A stretch of DNA of 64,000 nt from the NCBI RefSeq assembly GCF_011397635.1, contig NC_064773.1:30947449-31011448 (forward strand), in the 5' to 3' direction. Shown here piece by piece: positions 37,212 to 49,822 of the stretch. Numbering within the stretch: the stretch's first letter is position 1; every line of letters starts with the position of its first letter. The notes below the pieces were generated by a model that ran no database searches, was not told the origin of the DNA, and was given only the letters and a program-made list of their open reading frames with translations. Origin of the DNA: Epinephelus fuscoguttatus (taxonomy: Eukaryota > Chordata > Actinopteri > Perciformes > Serranidae). The translations under genes and the position numbers were made by a program.

Positions 37212-38740
37212 TCCCAGTTTACAAATGATATTTCACCAAAATCACTTCATTCTATGTCTTATTTAAAATCTGGCAAATATTAAAAGCTTACACTAATTAA
37301 CCTGCTTCAAGACAAGAGTGAAGAACTGAGGCTTTTTTAAACCAAAGAATTTGTCTTTAACTTTCAAACATCAAGGGTAAGTTTTTAAAAATCTAATGTT
37401 TAATTTATGGTGGAGGACGAGTCATGCATTTTCTGCCACTCAGGGAGGCTCACAGAAAAACATCTGTAGTTTTGGGGAGGGTAAAAAAAACACCAAAAAA
37501 CTAAGTCATACCTTACCCACCTCTCTCCTCTGATAAGTAAAGAACAGTCCCTTAGTAATGCTGTTAATTACAGCCTGATTTGAAGAATCTGTGCTGCATC
37601 ACCTCACAGCACACGTACAACTATGTATTTTTATGAGTAGATGCCCCCTTTTGTGTGTACACACTCCTGCCAACAGTTTCAGAATGTTCCACTGATCAAC
37701 TGGTGGCAGTATCATGCCAAGATAAGCTACAATGTGCCAGCACAGATAGGGAGAAAGAAGACTGCAGGCTACCAACATAATAATGAGTTTCAATACAGAT
37801 ACTTATTTCAGCTTTGCAAATGTTTTATAAGAAAGAAAATGCACTCAACATGTTTGTTAAGGATGTACACAGTGTGTCTTAAAGCGTAATACTGACTGTA
37901 AAAGCGACAGGATTGACTGATTGTTCAGTCTGATGTATCATACAGCTCCATCAAGTCACACTGGTTTTCCCTGTAAGGTACAGAAACAGCTCTGGCTGCA
38001 CACAGAAGTCAATGACTGTGTTTACATTCACAAATATTGTTTTTGTTCTTATTCCAAAAAAAAGACAATTTTCTTAGAAAGCTGTTTAAATGGCTAATGA
38101 AGTATTATATTCCACTAATATTTCTGTTTATATGCAGCTGTGCATACACAGATTAACCTGCTCTAAACATGTCATTTATCTCATAATATGGAGAAGTGGA
38201 ACAGCTTCAGCTTGTGTCATTTTGAGTTGGGTGGTGGACTTGTTGGACCGTGCAAACACAGCTTTCCTTTCATTCCTTCAACCACCTTCTTAAAGTAATT
38301 GTGACATTAGTGCAGATCCTAAAGTGCTTGTTTCTTTTTCTGATCAGTAATGTCAGCTTTTCTTTGGACGTGTCTCCACCCTTGCACTGCAAACTGTCGG
38401 CTAGATGGTTTGTGACACACAGAGCTGACCGTAAACAGAAGAGGTCTTGTGTCACAAACTGCAGTAAAAACCCAAATTGAGAAACATTTCAAATGTGTTG
38501 TACACATGCCCAAAAAATTCTATCAAACCCTGAATATCACCACGTCCCTCATCTTCACTGGAAAAAGGTACATTTGGAATATCCACATTCAGAATACTGC
38601 CATGTTCAGTGTAAAAGTGGACTGTTGTTAAGTACAGAACAAAGATGCATGACCAGGATTCATCCAAGGCGTGTAATCTATTAAATTGATCAAATGCAAT
38701 TAAATGTATAAACCAGATATGTTAAAGAAAAGCAAAATGC
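36200..38740. other. Intergenic DNA downstream of slc25a3
   Basis: No exon recognised. AT-rich, with an AAAAC run near 37183-37208. Confidence 0.35.
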
Positions 38741-38766
38741 AAATGTTTTCCAGGGAATTTAAGTCT

Positions 38767-38772
38767 TTTATT
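38767..38772 (-). terminator. slc25a3: slc25a3 polyadenylation signal
   Basis: AATAAA on the minus strand about 290 bases after the stop codon. Confidence 0.45.
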
Positions 38773-39061
38773 AGAATGTCAACCTTATTCTAATGACAGG
38801 AATCAATAAAACCAGAAGGGCATTTCTACAGAGGAATATTTTCTGTCTGACTCATGGAAAGCCCAGAGCATCACATCCATCTTCTTTCCTTGCTTGTTTT
38901 TTCTGTTTTTAAATATACATGAGTAGCAGCAGCCCTGCACTCTGCAGAGCAGCAGGAGCTGAGGACATAAATATAGAAAACTGCTGTGTGCGCTGTAGAA
39001 GTTGGGGTTCAGATGTGTCGGCTGGAGGCTTCGGCTCAGTGGGGGTGGAGGGAGGGCGAGG

Positions 39062-42000
39062 TTACTCTGTGAGGCCGAGCTTCTTCTTCAGGGACTCTGG
39101 CATCTCGGGGGGAGGGGGGCGGGGCAGGCGGAAGTAGACCTTGACGGAGTCGTAGATGAACCACTGCAGGGCGGTCAGAGTACCGATCATGATGATACGG
39201 GCAACCAGACCCTTCCACACACCTGCACAGGACACAAACACATCAGGTTCAGACTCACTGCTGAGCTCACTGTAAACTCAGAAGTTCAGACTACAAGCTG
39301 CACAGCACTGGGAGCACTTCACCACTTAAGGATAATGTTATGAGGTTAATAAAACCTCTTTGAAATTAAAGACTCTGCATGTCATTCAACTTATTAATGG
39401 AGGACACCTGACTGTGTGTCATCAATTAGTCGACTTGTGGTAACAGTTTTCAGAGTTGGAGGAAAAAAGAAACAAAAAGAACCCCCTAAAGTTTTAGAAT
39501 GTTGTCCACCTCACAACCTGACAACAGGGGTGAGAATATGGATCAATTTACAGAAAAACTAAAAAACACGTCTATCTTGGTTAATACATTCAATTTAACA
39601 AAGGACAAATCAATATACTTCATATCAATGACAAAAACATTGTGAATCCAGCATCACACAGTGGTCCTGTGCACATGGCATGAAGGCAGTGCTGCCACAG
39701 TACAGTATAATCTGACAATTTACAAATCCATACATCAAGCCAGAGGCTGACACTTTCAGGAATCCTGTGGGTCATAGGATTTCCATGGGATGGGATGGGA
39801 TGGGATGGGATTCAATTTCACCATTGATCACATGGCAGGACAGGAAAACAAGTCAATGGGAGCAGGCAAGATGGGAATCATAATAATACTGAGCTAGCAA
39901 TTGTGAAGCTAGCAACTATTAGCTGGTTTCCACAGAGCATAGCAAGTGTGAGCCCATGTTGTTTTAATCAGATAATATCATGAGTGAGATGCTAATGTTG
40001 TAATAATGTGGTAATTCCAATAATGTGTCAGTATCAAGTGAATAAGCTCAGTACTATTTATTTCCTACATGGTTGTAGCCGTTAGAATCAGAATAAGGTT
40101 AATTACCAAGCAGGGTTTCACGTACAAGTAATCTCTGCATGTTTAATGTTTTCATTGTATGTTAATTGTATGCAATAAACATACAATAAGTAATTAAATT
40201 ATTAAATTAAAAAATACAAAAATACAAAAAACTACTTTAAGAATATTGTGACAAATATGTACTATAAAGCTGCTTAGGCCGTTAGGTTAATAGTTACTTC
40301 AGCATTAAACTACACTGTATAGTTTATGGAATATGCTAGACCTGTATTTATGCACATGCAGTTCCAATATGAATAAACACTATTTTTTGTTATCAAAAAT
40401 CACAACATGGAAACTAGCTGGGATGGGGGATATTCTCCCGGGATCATAAAAGTTGTGGATCACCACAACTTTTATGATACTCAAGATGCAATATTATTGC
40501 GATTTTAAACATTTTGCTATATGCTGCGTATTGTGATAACACACATTTTGATATACTGCAATTTATTACAATTTTATCAACTAAATTATGTCCTTAAAAA
40601 GGAAAACTTGGGCAACATCTGTTTTATCTGATAACTTCTCAATGCTTTCATCTCACTTCAGTCATATTTACTGCGGGAAAATGTATCTAAAGGACTGAAA
40701 ATGCAATTGATTTGATTCTATTAGGCTTCCAAAGTTAAATTTGTATTCAACAAACTTTTTTTTAATGAAAACCATCAATACCTCACATCTGTGTAGCAAC
40801 ATAATACTGACATGCAAAATATCCCAATACTCTGCTCTATCAGCTTCCCCCACTCCTAATGAGAATCCACTCCTGTGACACCCTTTTCATCACTACACAG
40901 CCCCACCTTCTAATATAAACTAACACAAGTTCTCTTATCATGGACTCAAATAATCAATGACAACAATATCTATTATTTCATTACATTCATCCTTAGTTCA
41001 GTTTTTATGATGTATTGTGGCTGCTTGTTAGTTACAACATGCTACAGTGTTTCCATTACAGTGACATCAACACAGCATTAAGTTTGTCAGCTGCTCTTAG
41101 AGGCCGTTTACACATGGTCGGCTATTCTCAAACGGACATTTCACCGTCTCCGTTTTCAAAAAGATCTTCGTTTACAATTACCCGTGTATATATACACACA
41201 AGAGCATGCCAAACCTGTAGGTGGCAGTGTAACGAGAAGCTCAAGCCTTCCATGTATCCATTGTCACCATAGCAGCATAGGTCGCACTTTCGACACAGGC
41301 GCAAGTTCTGGCGCAAGTTCTGGCGCATACTGTGATGTCGGCTGCCTATAACTCCATTTATTTCAGTTTACATGCAAACGCGCAACCGGAGTTTTCCAAA
41401 ATCTCCACTCTGGCCGGAGTTTTTAGAAAGACTTGTTTTCAGAGGAGAAATCTGTTTGCGTGTAAACCAAGGGCACAAACTAAGGAAGATGTCTCCGTTT
41501 ATCAAAATCACAGCGTACGTGTATACGGCCTCTTAGACCAGCAGCATGTCCGTCCCCCAGGCTTGCAGCAGTGGGAGCTCCCTGTCTGTAGATGACAGGG
41601 TTGCCAGTGTTGCGGTGGGCTGGGGGACAGGTAGACTGTTCTCACACGCCAATGACTCAAGCACCTCCAACTGTACAGCCAGCAAGCTGCCGAGGGGCTG
41701 TGCTCAGAGCACAGCGCCCTCCAGAGGTGGATCTAAGGAGCGTGTTAATCAAAGCCTTATGCTGCACTATGCTGCTGCTTAAGTTACAGTAAACTGGTGT
41801 TGTTACAGACCTTTGGGTCCCAGCCTCTTGAGGACCTGGACAGCAGTGCTACCACTCTCCTTGTTCAGCACAGACACCACAGAGTCAGCAGGGTGAGACA
41901 CGATGGCACAGAACACACCAGCTGCACACAGAGCAAACAAAAAACACATCAGAGAACTGGAGTCTGCAGCTGTGCAACTCCCCTATCTATACAGTCATAC

Positions 42001-42484
42001 TTAACACAGGTTTAATGATACATTATTGAAACTCATAACATTGCTTATGTGCTTACACAAGAAATATTTGAATATTGCTGGAAAATGTCAAATTTGTGAT
42101 GATTTCATCACATCCTCATTGTTACAGCATTATTAACTGATTACTTTTCTAGCTTTAATGAGCATCATGATTTGTAGTGACCTTGTCAGATGATCTGTTA
42201 CTCACCAATGTAACCAGCCACAAAGGTGACCACCAGCTGCTCAGGTTTGCTGCACTCACTGCGGGGCTTGGGAACAATATACTTATAGAGCATCTCCACA
42301 GTGCGCTCAAAGCAGGCAAACTTCATCATGGTGTAGGGAATCTGCCTCATCCACAGGGGAACCACACCCTTATAGAAACTGGAGTGAAAGGAAGGAGGAG
42401 ATGTGAGCTCACAAGGAGTATGAAGTGTCACATATCTACATATTCATGCATCACCATTCTCATACAGATGTCAGAGATGTATGT

Positions 42485-42517
<33 letters not shown>

Positions 42518-45500
42518 AAGCCATAGGTTCACTCGGAGTCTTTATATGGGCATCAGATTTTTGTGTTCCTTGTAGCCACCTCTATGGACCAGTCTTCCCA
42601 ACTTTTTCTCCCCAAAACTGCCTTCCTTTAGGGCAATGGTTCTCAACTGGTCCCCCATGGGGTCCAGATTTCTCCTTTGTCATTAGTTCAAGGTCCACAC
42701 AGTTTAATACATTCAGTGTCGTACTTGTTTTTGGCGATATTGTTGATCAAGTTCGCTGTCTGTCAAGTCGCTGTCCCTTAGTCACTTACTTTACAGCAGG
42801 AAATGGCACTTCAAAGTAAAAACTTTGTGCCAGAAATGTACTGTTCTTAAAAATAAAGTGTGCTTTTTTTCAAACTTCACACATTTGAAAGCCACTTGCA
42901 GTCCATTCTGAATGGACCCACATTTAATTTCAGAAGAATACATTATGTTTGTGTAAGTTACATTTTATTAGGAGATAAATTAAAACCAAACTTTGATAAC
43001 CTGAAAAATACCACCCAACCACCCACATTCTTCAATGCTTTTGTTTTATAAACTATGTGAACTGTGTCCGTCCCCCAGGCTTGCAGCAGTGGGAGCTCCC
43101 TGTCTGTAGATGACAGGGTTGCCAGTGTTGCGGTGGGCTGGGGGACAGGTAGACTGTTCTCACACGCCAATGACTCAAGCACCTCCAACTGTACAGCCAG
43201 CAAGCTGCCGAGGGGCTGTGCTCAGAGCAAAGCGCCCTCCAGAGGTGGATCTAAGGAGCGTGTTGTCATCAGAAATCCATTTTCTATTCATCCATTTTTC
43301 AACTACTAATTCAACCATTCCTGTATCTGAATAATGTGGCAGCCGCTCAAAATAACTTACCCACAGTGACTGAAAGCAAAACAGAATGTTGAGGAATTGT
43401 AAGAAGGTATTAGACTTACGCCCAGAGTCCCTCCTCTGCAAACATTTTGGGGACACACTGTCTGAGGGTGTTGGCGTAGCCTGGCTGTGTCTGAATACGA
43501 ACTTTGACAGCCTCCATGGGAGCCAGGGCAATGTCTGCGAAGAACTCTGCACTGGCTGAGGCAGCCAGGTACAGCGATGTCCTCCACAGGTAGGCGTTCT
43601 CCTGTGGGGTGAAACCACACAACAAATGGTCAGACAGGTTAGGTGACAGACATATCACTCAGGTCCTCCCCTTTGTCACCCAGCAGCAGGTAAAAACAGT
43701 TTTTTTTTTAAAAAAGCAATACTTCTGGCATAATACAGCCTCCAGGCAGTGTTACGACCATAACCTACATACAGCCTTCTGGCTCCATGCAGGTTATGGC
43801 CATACTAACAACCCCTCTGATTTACTATGATGACTTTTTCAGACACTGGCCTTAGTAGGTCAGCTTGTGACTCGTGCCCAGAATAGTTACGAGTCAACGT
43901 GAACTCAGGGCAACACTTTATCAGATAGTGTCTTAGTTATAAAGTTCACTTTGGACATCAAATGTAATATTAGTAACTCCAAATGGATGTAGAAGCCTGG
44001 TGGTCTTCTTGTAGAGAGAATGAAGCAACCTTCAGCTCTTAAATGTTCCACTGTCTCTAAACAGTTGCAGTCTAGAGCCCTTACATTTCTTATCAATATA
44101 AGGAGCTGTATCTTATTTTAGTTAAGCTTATGGCAGTAAAGAAGTAATGAAAATTTCAGGTTTTTTAGAGCCAAAAGTATAAATATGTTTCTTTACTTAA
44201 AATCACCAAAAGGAACACAAGTAGAAACGGTAAATTGCTTAGAGATATATCAGTGAGAGTACCGATTGGTAAGTGTTAGCACCAATTAAAAAACAAATGT
44301 ACTAGGGATGGGTCACGATTTTCAAATAGTCGTTTTATTTTTGAAAAATCGATTTTTTAATGCGACTATTACTATTCGCCGTCTTATCCCCCCCCTGTAT
44401 TAGACATGCAATTCAGCTCCTAACCGCACGAGGGCTATTCGAAAAATTGTCGAATAGTTGCCACGATTTTCGAATAGCGTTTTTGCTTGTGTTGCACATC
44501 CCTAAAATGTACCCATCTCTGTAACTGCAGTCTGGTGGAAACCGAATGTGATCCAACAGTTGAGCTGCTTAATGGCAAATCTAAACAACTGTAAAGGCTC
44601 TTGATTCTAACAGTTTCAAGTCATGTCACAGTTTTTACCCTTCTTTTCACTCAAAGGATTTTAAACATCGGATGTCTAAATCCTAAACAAGCTGTGTTAA
44701 TGTTAGTGGCTGCTTGGCTTGCAGTTCAAACTGGTTTGATATTACATCCAACACCGGACTGCAGAATTTTACTGCTAGGTGTCGCACTTGACTCTGCAGC
44801 AGCTCCTGAGTGGAACATAATGACAACTTGTCCTACATTGAGTATCAAGGATCACGTCACATCATGTAACGTGGGAGCTCTCTCTCCACATTGAATCCAT
44901 TAAATATGTGCTTCCGTTACATGATGTAGAGAAACCATGTACCTATCAGCTGCGCTCAAGATAAGACTGGAGACAGAAACCACATAAAAGATGGGCGAGT
45001 AGCTATCTAGCTGTTTTTGCACTGTTGTACATTTTAAATAGAAAATATAATATTTATTGGAAATGATGATGGTATCAGGACTCACCTCTCCCAGCAAGTC
45101 ACTGTAGATGACCTTGAACACTTCGTAGAAGCCAAACTTGCACAGTCCCTGCATGGAGTAGCCGATGAAGGTGGGAGCCCAGCCCTTTGCCAGGCCTCTG
45201 ACACCATCTTCCCTAACTGTCACTGCAAAGCCGTTGCCAATGCTCTTGTATTTATCAGGGTTTACCTGAGGAGGAGAATTAAAGCTGATGAAGAATGTCA
45301 TTGAATTATTTGCAACTCTTGGATCTGGTGTCTGGGGCAGATACGTGTAGGCTTATAGGATGGCTAGTCATGAACATGTGCCAATACTTGAAAATATAGT
45401 GATTTTCTTGTTTGTGCTGCCAAGGATGCAGTTTCCCTAACTGTTAAATATATTTGCCCTGTAAGTACTTCTTTCTAAACAGCAATTTAGACATTTGAAA

Positions 45501-48500
45501 CTATATTAGCTGAACAGATTTATTAAAGTCATGATGACTCGAAATTCCACCATCAAATTGGGTGCCACGCCTACAAAAGTGTGGTGTAAGAGTGAATTTT
45601 TTGTGTGTAACATTTTCTTCCAGTGATTCTGTACTACTTGTTTTTAACTCACTGGGACAAAACTCCAAAAGTTTCCAATTCAAAGCATTTAATTGTTAAA
45701 TAGGAACTATCTTCTGAACAACTAGGCTACTTTGTGATTTAAAATTGAAATTTAGAAAAACTTCTTAAGTAAAATTTTAAGTATGAATTAACAGTGCCAT
45801 GAGGCTAGCAACACCAAAATACTGAATAGGGTTTCTTTTGCACAACAAATAGCAAGTTCACTGTTAATTATTTAAGTCATTTCAATGTTGTGCGCAACTA
45901 CCATTATAGTGATGATCTTACATGACGCCATGGGGCTGAGAGGTTGGAAGAGCTGCTGGCTACATGCTGCTACTGTGTGGTTCAGCTTCCATACAAACCT
46001 GCAAGCGGCACTTGACAAGGTCGAGGGGCACCACTGCTGTGTGTGTGAGGCCGCAGCTCAGGATACCCCCAAAGCCACACAGGGCATAGTACTTTTGGGA
46101 GCCAAACTCACAGCTGAACTCTGTGGTAGAAGGGAGGGGACACACAACATACATGCAACATGCAGGGTCACATGCAACACAGGACAAAAATCAACACCAA
46201 AACAGAGTCACAAATGGGAGACCTGTCACCACTGAAAGAAAACCGCCAAACTTTTTTTGAGGCCAGTTTTCTCATGTCCTAACTGGACTGTTTGAATTCA
46301 GTGCCAGGACTCTCCCATTACAGATGACTCTGCCACTAACATGCCACCATTTATTAGGATCACACACCAACGGTTGGTAAAATAATTTTACAAAGTGATT
46401 TCAGTATGAAAATTTCATGGACTTAGTGGTGTTTTGCAAGTTTGGCCATTTACTAGAAAAGCAGGCCACAAGTTCCTAGACTTGTTTCTTACCTTACATG
46501 CAGCCACATATTTCATTTCACCTCAGTAAACTATGCAACTTAGTTTACTTGAAACTTGACACAAATACCTAATCTGTAATTTTTCCACATTGTTAAGGCA
46601 ACAATGGCTGCCTAAAAGGAAGAAATCAGCACAAGTTCAAGGGACTGGTAGTAAATGGGCTAAAAATGCAAATCACCACTATGTTCCTACAAATTTGTGA
46701 TTTAACAATTTATCAAGAAATAAACCTAAGGCTGAGATAAAAGATTACCAGCAATGAATGCATATTTTAATTTTTTCCACACAAATAATATAATAGAAAA
46801 TAAATATAAATATGAATAACTGTATTGAAGCAAATGTACTTTTTACCAGACAATCATCCCTGACAGTACAATGTTAATCAGTCAGTGTGTTAATGAATAT
46901 CAATGACTGTCTGATAACATCTGCATTAATTTGCGTCATATCTCATAGGTCATTTATACATTCAGGCAATCCAGAAAGACACCTTGATGCTGTCAAGTAG
47001 CACCGTCAACACACAGTACATATTCTCCCTCAGGTCTGACACTCCTGACCTTCACCTACAAAAGTCCTCTACTGTGGAGTGAGTGGGGGCGGCGAGGTGG
47101 GTGGAAATCATTGAACACATAGGAACACTGGTGCAAAATCATGCAACCATGTTAGGATCACTCCCACACATTAGATTTATGGGAATCAATACACAATGAC
47201 AAAAGAAACAACCTACAGCTGGGCTGATGGTATTTCTCCCATGCAAATTGGTGCGTTTTCAAAGGAACACACAAAAAAGAAAAACCATTCATGGGTGGAT
47301 GGGTCACGACGTTTAAAAAAAACAAGGCGCCGAGCCACAGAAGACAGACCTGCATTCTGCATTTGACCAGATCGAGGGGAACAACAGCTGTGTGTGTGGT
47401 GCCACAGCTCAGAATCCCACCAAAGCCACACAGGACGAAATACTTCTGAGAGCCGAACTCACAACTGTCTCCTTTTGAAGAAACACAGGTGAAACTTTAA
47501 GAGCAGGGCATCTTTGAGTTTAGAAAGGATGACACTTTGTTTGAGTCTTGAGATGTCTAACTGGCTAGAGTTAGAAACATGCTATCTGTGCTTTCAAACC
47601 AGCTAGATGTCTGACAAGCTACAAGCTGTACTAGGAAGGTAACTTATTATTTGACTTGCCCTTGTGTGACAGGTTTAAACCTGCCTAACAGCCACTGTTT
47701 AGTCTGAAAACAAAGCCATGTAAGCTCTTTAATATGCTCTCCAAACTTGACAAATTTCATCCACTCCCAAGATGCAAACACAATTAAGATGCATCACTCT
47801 CTCGTGAGATAGCTGTGTTGTTACAATAAAGCCAAACTTATAAATGCACTGAACAAACACTAAAGAAAGGAAATGCATTATGAAATAAGTACTGACTTTG
47901 TTCCACAACCTGGTATTTTCATGTGATAAATGCTTGACTGAAAGCACAGCCCTGTGTATTCTGAGGCAGAGCAACATAATATCTCTTTAAGAAATGGTTG
48001 GGCATAGACTGCCTTAATACCAGGAGGTCAAGAAATTGCAGACTTGTGGCTGAAGCCTGTGGAGCACTGAAAACTTAACAGAACATTTGTGGGGCTCCTT
48101 GTTGGCTTTTGACACTTGACACATAGCAGCATAACTGTTGAATAATTAATTCAAATAGTGTTGAGATAGCGCTTTAACAACGTGTGGTAAATATTTCAAG
48201 ATGGGACATTATGTTCTGGTCAACCCCTGAGCAGCCAACAGTCAGGGGTCACTGCTATTTCTTTACTAGTCTGTAGTTCTGCATATTATTTCCTAGCAGT
48301 AATAAACAGTTTCACTCATGTTGCATCCACCGTTAACAAGAAACTACGACATGTCAAGTACAGTTTGCTGCAGTGCAAACTCAAGATACCACTTTGTCCT
48401 TCCTTGTCCTCCACGGGCAGCTTGTATGCAGCAAAGGCCTAGCGGCTAACTGCCTCAGCAATCATATCCTTAATCATTTGTAGCCATTTAAAGATTTAAC

Positions 48501-48803
48501 GATAACACACAACTCGTACACTGGGTATTTTACATGACTATACACGTATTTTCACTGAATTACGCAATGAAGTTGGCCGCAACCCGGCGAATCTGGTCGG
48601 CTAAGCTAATGCAGCTAACGCTAGCCCTTTAGCCAGCCTACGGACTCTGCGCCAGGGTTACCTTCTGCGGTGGCGGCTGCTGCCAGTCTGCGGGTGCTCT
48701 GTCCATGAAGGCTCTGTTGGGGCTCTTCCACTTTCTGGAGGGAGAACAGGGGAGCGCTAAACGGGTTGGCCCGGGCCAGCTGCGTCAAAGAGGTCGGGTA
48801 CAT
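39062..48803 (-). CDS. slc25a3: Mitochondrial phosphate carrier (SLC25A3), 7 coding exons plus alternative exon 3
   Basis: Inner-membrane carrier importing phosphate with protons for ATP synthesis. Coding exons in gene order: 48803-48662 ([18 protein letters not shown]..., targeting segment), exon 3A 47471-47350 or 3B 46120-45999, 45265-45086, 43601-43420, 42378-42206, 41921-41811, 39222-39062. All junctions are GT-AG and in phase; either form gives 356 residues, against about 361 in mammals. The three mitochondrial-carrier signatures are present: PLDLVK (79-84), PMEAVK (176-181) and PADSVV (277-282). The C-terminus is [18 protein letters not shown]. The gene lies downstream of tmpo in the same direction, as in other vertebrates. 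Confidence 0.97.
39786..39811. repeat. GGGAT pentanucleotide repeat
   Basis: Five GGGAT units in the last slc25a3 intron. Confidence 0.85.
40470..40860. mobile_element. Dispersed DNA-transposon-like repeat (copy 2)
   Basis: Shares TATTATTGCGATTTTAAA, GCTATATGCTGCGTATTGTGATAA and TACTGCAATTTATT with 15510-15930 and ends CCCACTCCTA. Located in the last slc25a3 intron. Confidence 0.5.
41547..41746. repeat. 200-bp repeat, copy 1 (slc25a3 intron)
   Basis: Begins TGTCCGTCCCCCAGGCTTGC and ends GGAGCGTGTT; matches 43065-43264 at 199 of 200 bases. GC-rich compared with its surroundings. No terminal inverted repeats or clear target duplication were found, so its class is unknown. Confidence 0.9.
42491..42514. 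repeat. Poly(A) run
   Basis: 24 consecutive A in the slc25a3 intron between exons 5 and 6. Confidence 0.9.
43065..43264. repeat. 200-bp repeat, copy 2 (slc25a3 intron)
   Basis: Same orientation as copy 1; the single difference is AGCAAAGCG here against AGCACAGCG there. The two copies bracket exon 6 (42206-42378). Confidence 0.9.
44303..44504. mobile_element. 202-bp hAT-like MITE in slc25a3 intron
   Basis: Ends TAGGGATG and CATCCCTA; the exact 8-bp duplication AAATGTAC flanks both sides (44295-44302, 44505-44512). The interior has inverted CACGATTTTC.AATAG blocks. Non-coding. Confidence 0.85.
45999..46120 (-). CDS. slc25a3: slc25a3 alternative exon 3B
   Basis: 122-nt exon after acceptor CTTCTACCACAG, ending TTGCAG|GTTTGT. 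It contains [18 protein letters not shown]; Leu-Thr after SCG is the signature of the widely expressed B isoform. It differs from 3A at 5 of the 40 complete codons plus the split codon. Confidence 0.88.
47350..47471 (-). CDS. slc25a3: slc25a3 alternative exon 3A
   Basis: 122-nt exon after acceptor TTCTTCAAAAG, ending ATGCAG|GTCTGT. It contains [18 protein letters not shown]. The Thr-Thr after SCG matches the vertebrate A isoform, which is enriched in heart and skeletal muscle, and its position 5' of 3B matches the mammalian gene order. Same length and phase as 3B, so using both would break the reading frame; the two are expected to be mutually exclusive. Confidence 0.88.
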
Positions 48804-49343
48804 GGTGGTGTCCTGCCTGCTGGCGGAGCTGCGCTGCAATGAGCAACAAGTTAGCTGAGTGTTAGCTTGAGCTAAGCTGCCGATGTGACTCTCTCTCACA
48901 CACACACTGACACCTGAACCAAGGGATGCCATGTCACGTGCCTGTTAGCTTAACGTCTGAATGACCGCCGACAGGAAATACTTAGCTAGCTTATTGAATG
49001 AAAACACAGCTAACGCTAAGCTACACTAATAAGCACACAACGGCTATGTAAACTCCCGGGCCGTGGTTGTAACACCCAGCTGGAACACTGTGTGCCCACA
49101 CATTCATGTAACCGTATTCCCCTTGTCCTTTTCTAGCATAGCGGATGCTAAAATGCTATGCTACATTACGTGCTAAGCTAACTTGACCGCTCCACAAGGA
49201 GCAAGGTCTCCTTAACAGAAGAGGTAAAAGTCGCATGAACAAAACCGCTAACAGAAGCCACGATTAAGTTAACCATTTCCTCCATTAAGACGTGGTTGTG
49301 TTATATTTCATATGTAGTGTTTTAAATGAATAAGTGCACTCAC

Positions 49344-49500
49344 TCTCTCAGTGTCTTAAGATGGCGACTCCGCTTAGCTGCAACCGGCTGCTCGGAGAGG
49401 CCGAATGACCTCGCGGTAAACCGATTTGTCCTTTCGTGACGTCACCGAGAAGCCTGGGTGGGTCCTTCAGCCTCTCTGTCCTGTAGGAAAACGCCGCAGA
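49344..49500 (-). promoter_or_regulatory. slc25a3: slc25a3 promoter and non-coding exon 1
   Basis: GC-rich block with donor GAGAGA|GTGAGT (exon edge 49344), upstream of the coding exon whose acceptor TCATTGCAG is at 48834. It holds AAGATGGCG (49358-49366, YY1-type motif common at starts of nuclear genes for mitochondrial proteins) and a perfect cAMP-response element TGACGTCA at 49437-49444. The transcript start is probably near 49400-49440. Confidence 0.65.
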
Positions 49501-49777
49501 GCTGCCAATCAACATCTCTGGTCCAATCGCACATTAGATCTATGATAAATTAAGGCGGTGCTTGTAGGAACTTGCAATGGAATTCTTTGAACAAAGGTTA
49601 AAGTGTACACGTGTAGCAGTCAAAAAATAGGGGAGAGATGTGTGTGTGACGGAGAATGACACCCAGATGACAAACTGTGAGAGGAACACAAATTGGATTA
49701 CCTGTTAGCAGCTGTCTCTATTCTTGTCCTCAGTAATAAGGCTGAGAGTGAAGCCCCCTCTAGAGGTGATTACTTAG

Positions 49778-49785
49778 TGACGTCA
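49778..49785. promoter_or_regulatory. Second cAMP-response element
   Basis: TGACGTCA inside GTGACGTCACCG, the same 12-mer as at the slc25a3 promoter site about 340 bases away. Likely a distal ATF/CREB site; function inferred from the motif only. Confidence 0.45.
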
Positions 49786-49822
49786 CCGCACACCTGGTTA
49801 CACGTGAGGTGTGGTTAGTAGC

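Noticed and set aside
41546-43309. Identical 66-residue open frames at 41546-41782 and 43064-43309
   Set aside because: They come from the duplicated 200-bp non-coding repeat. The shared peptide has no recognised domain and each frame ends in unrelated flanking DNA.
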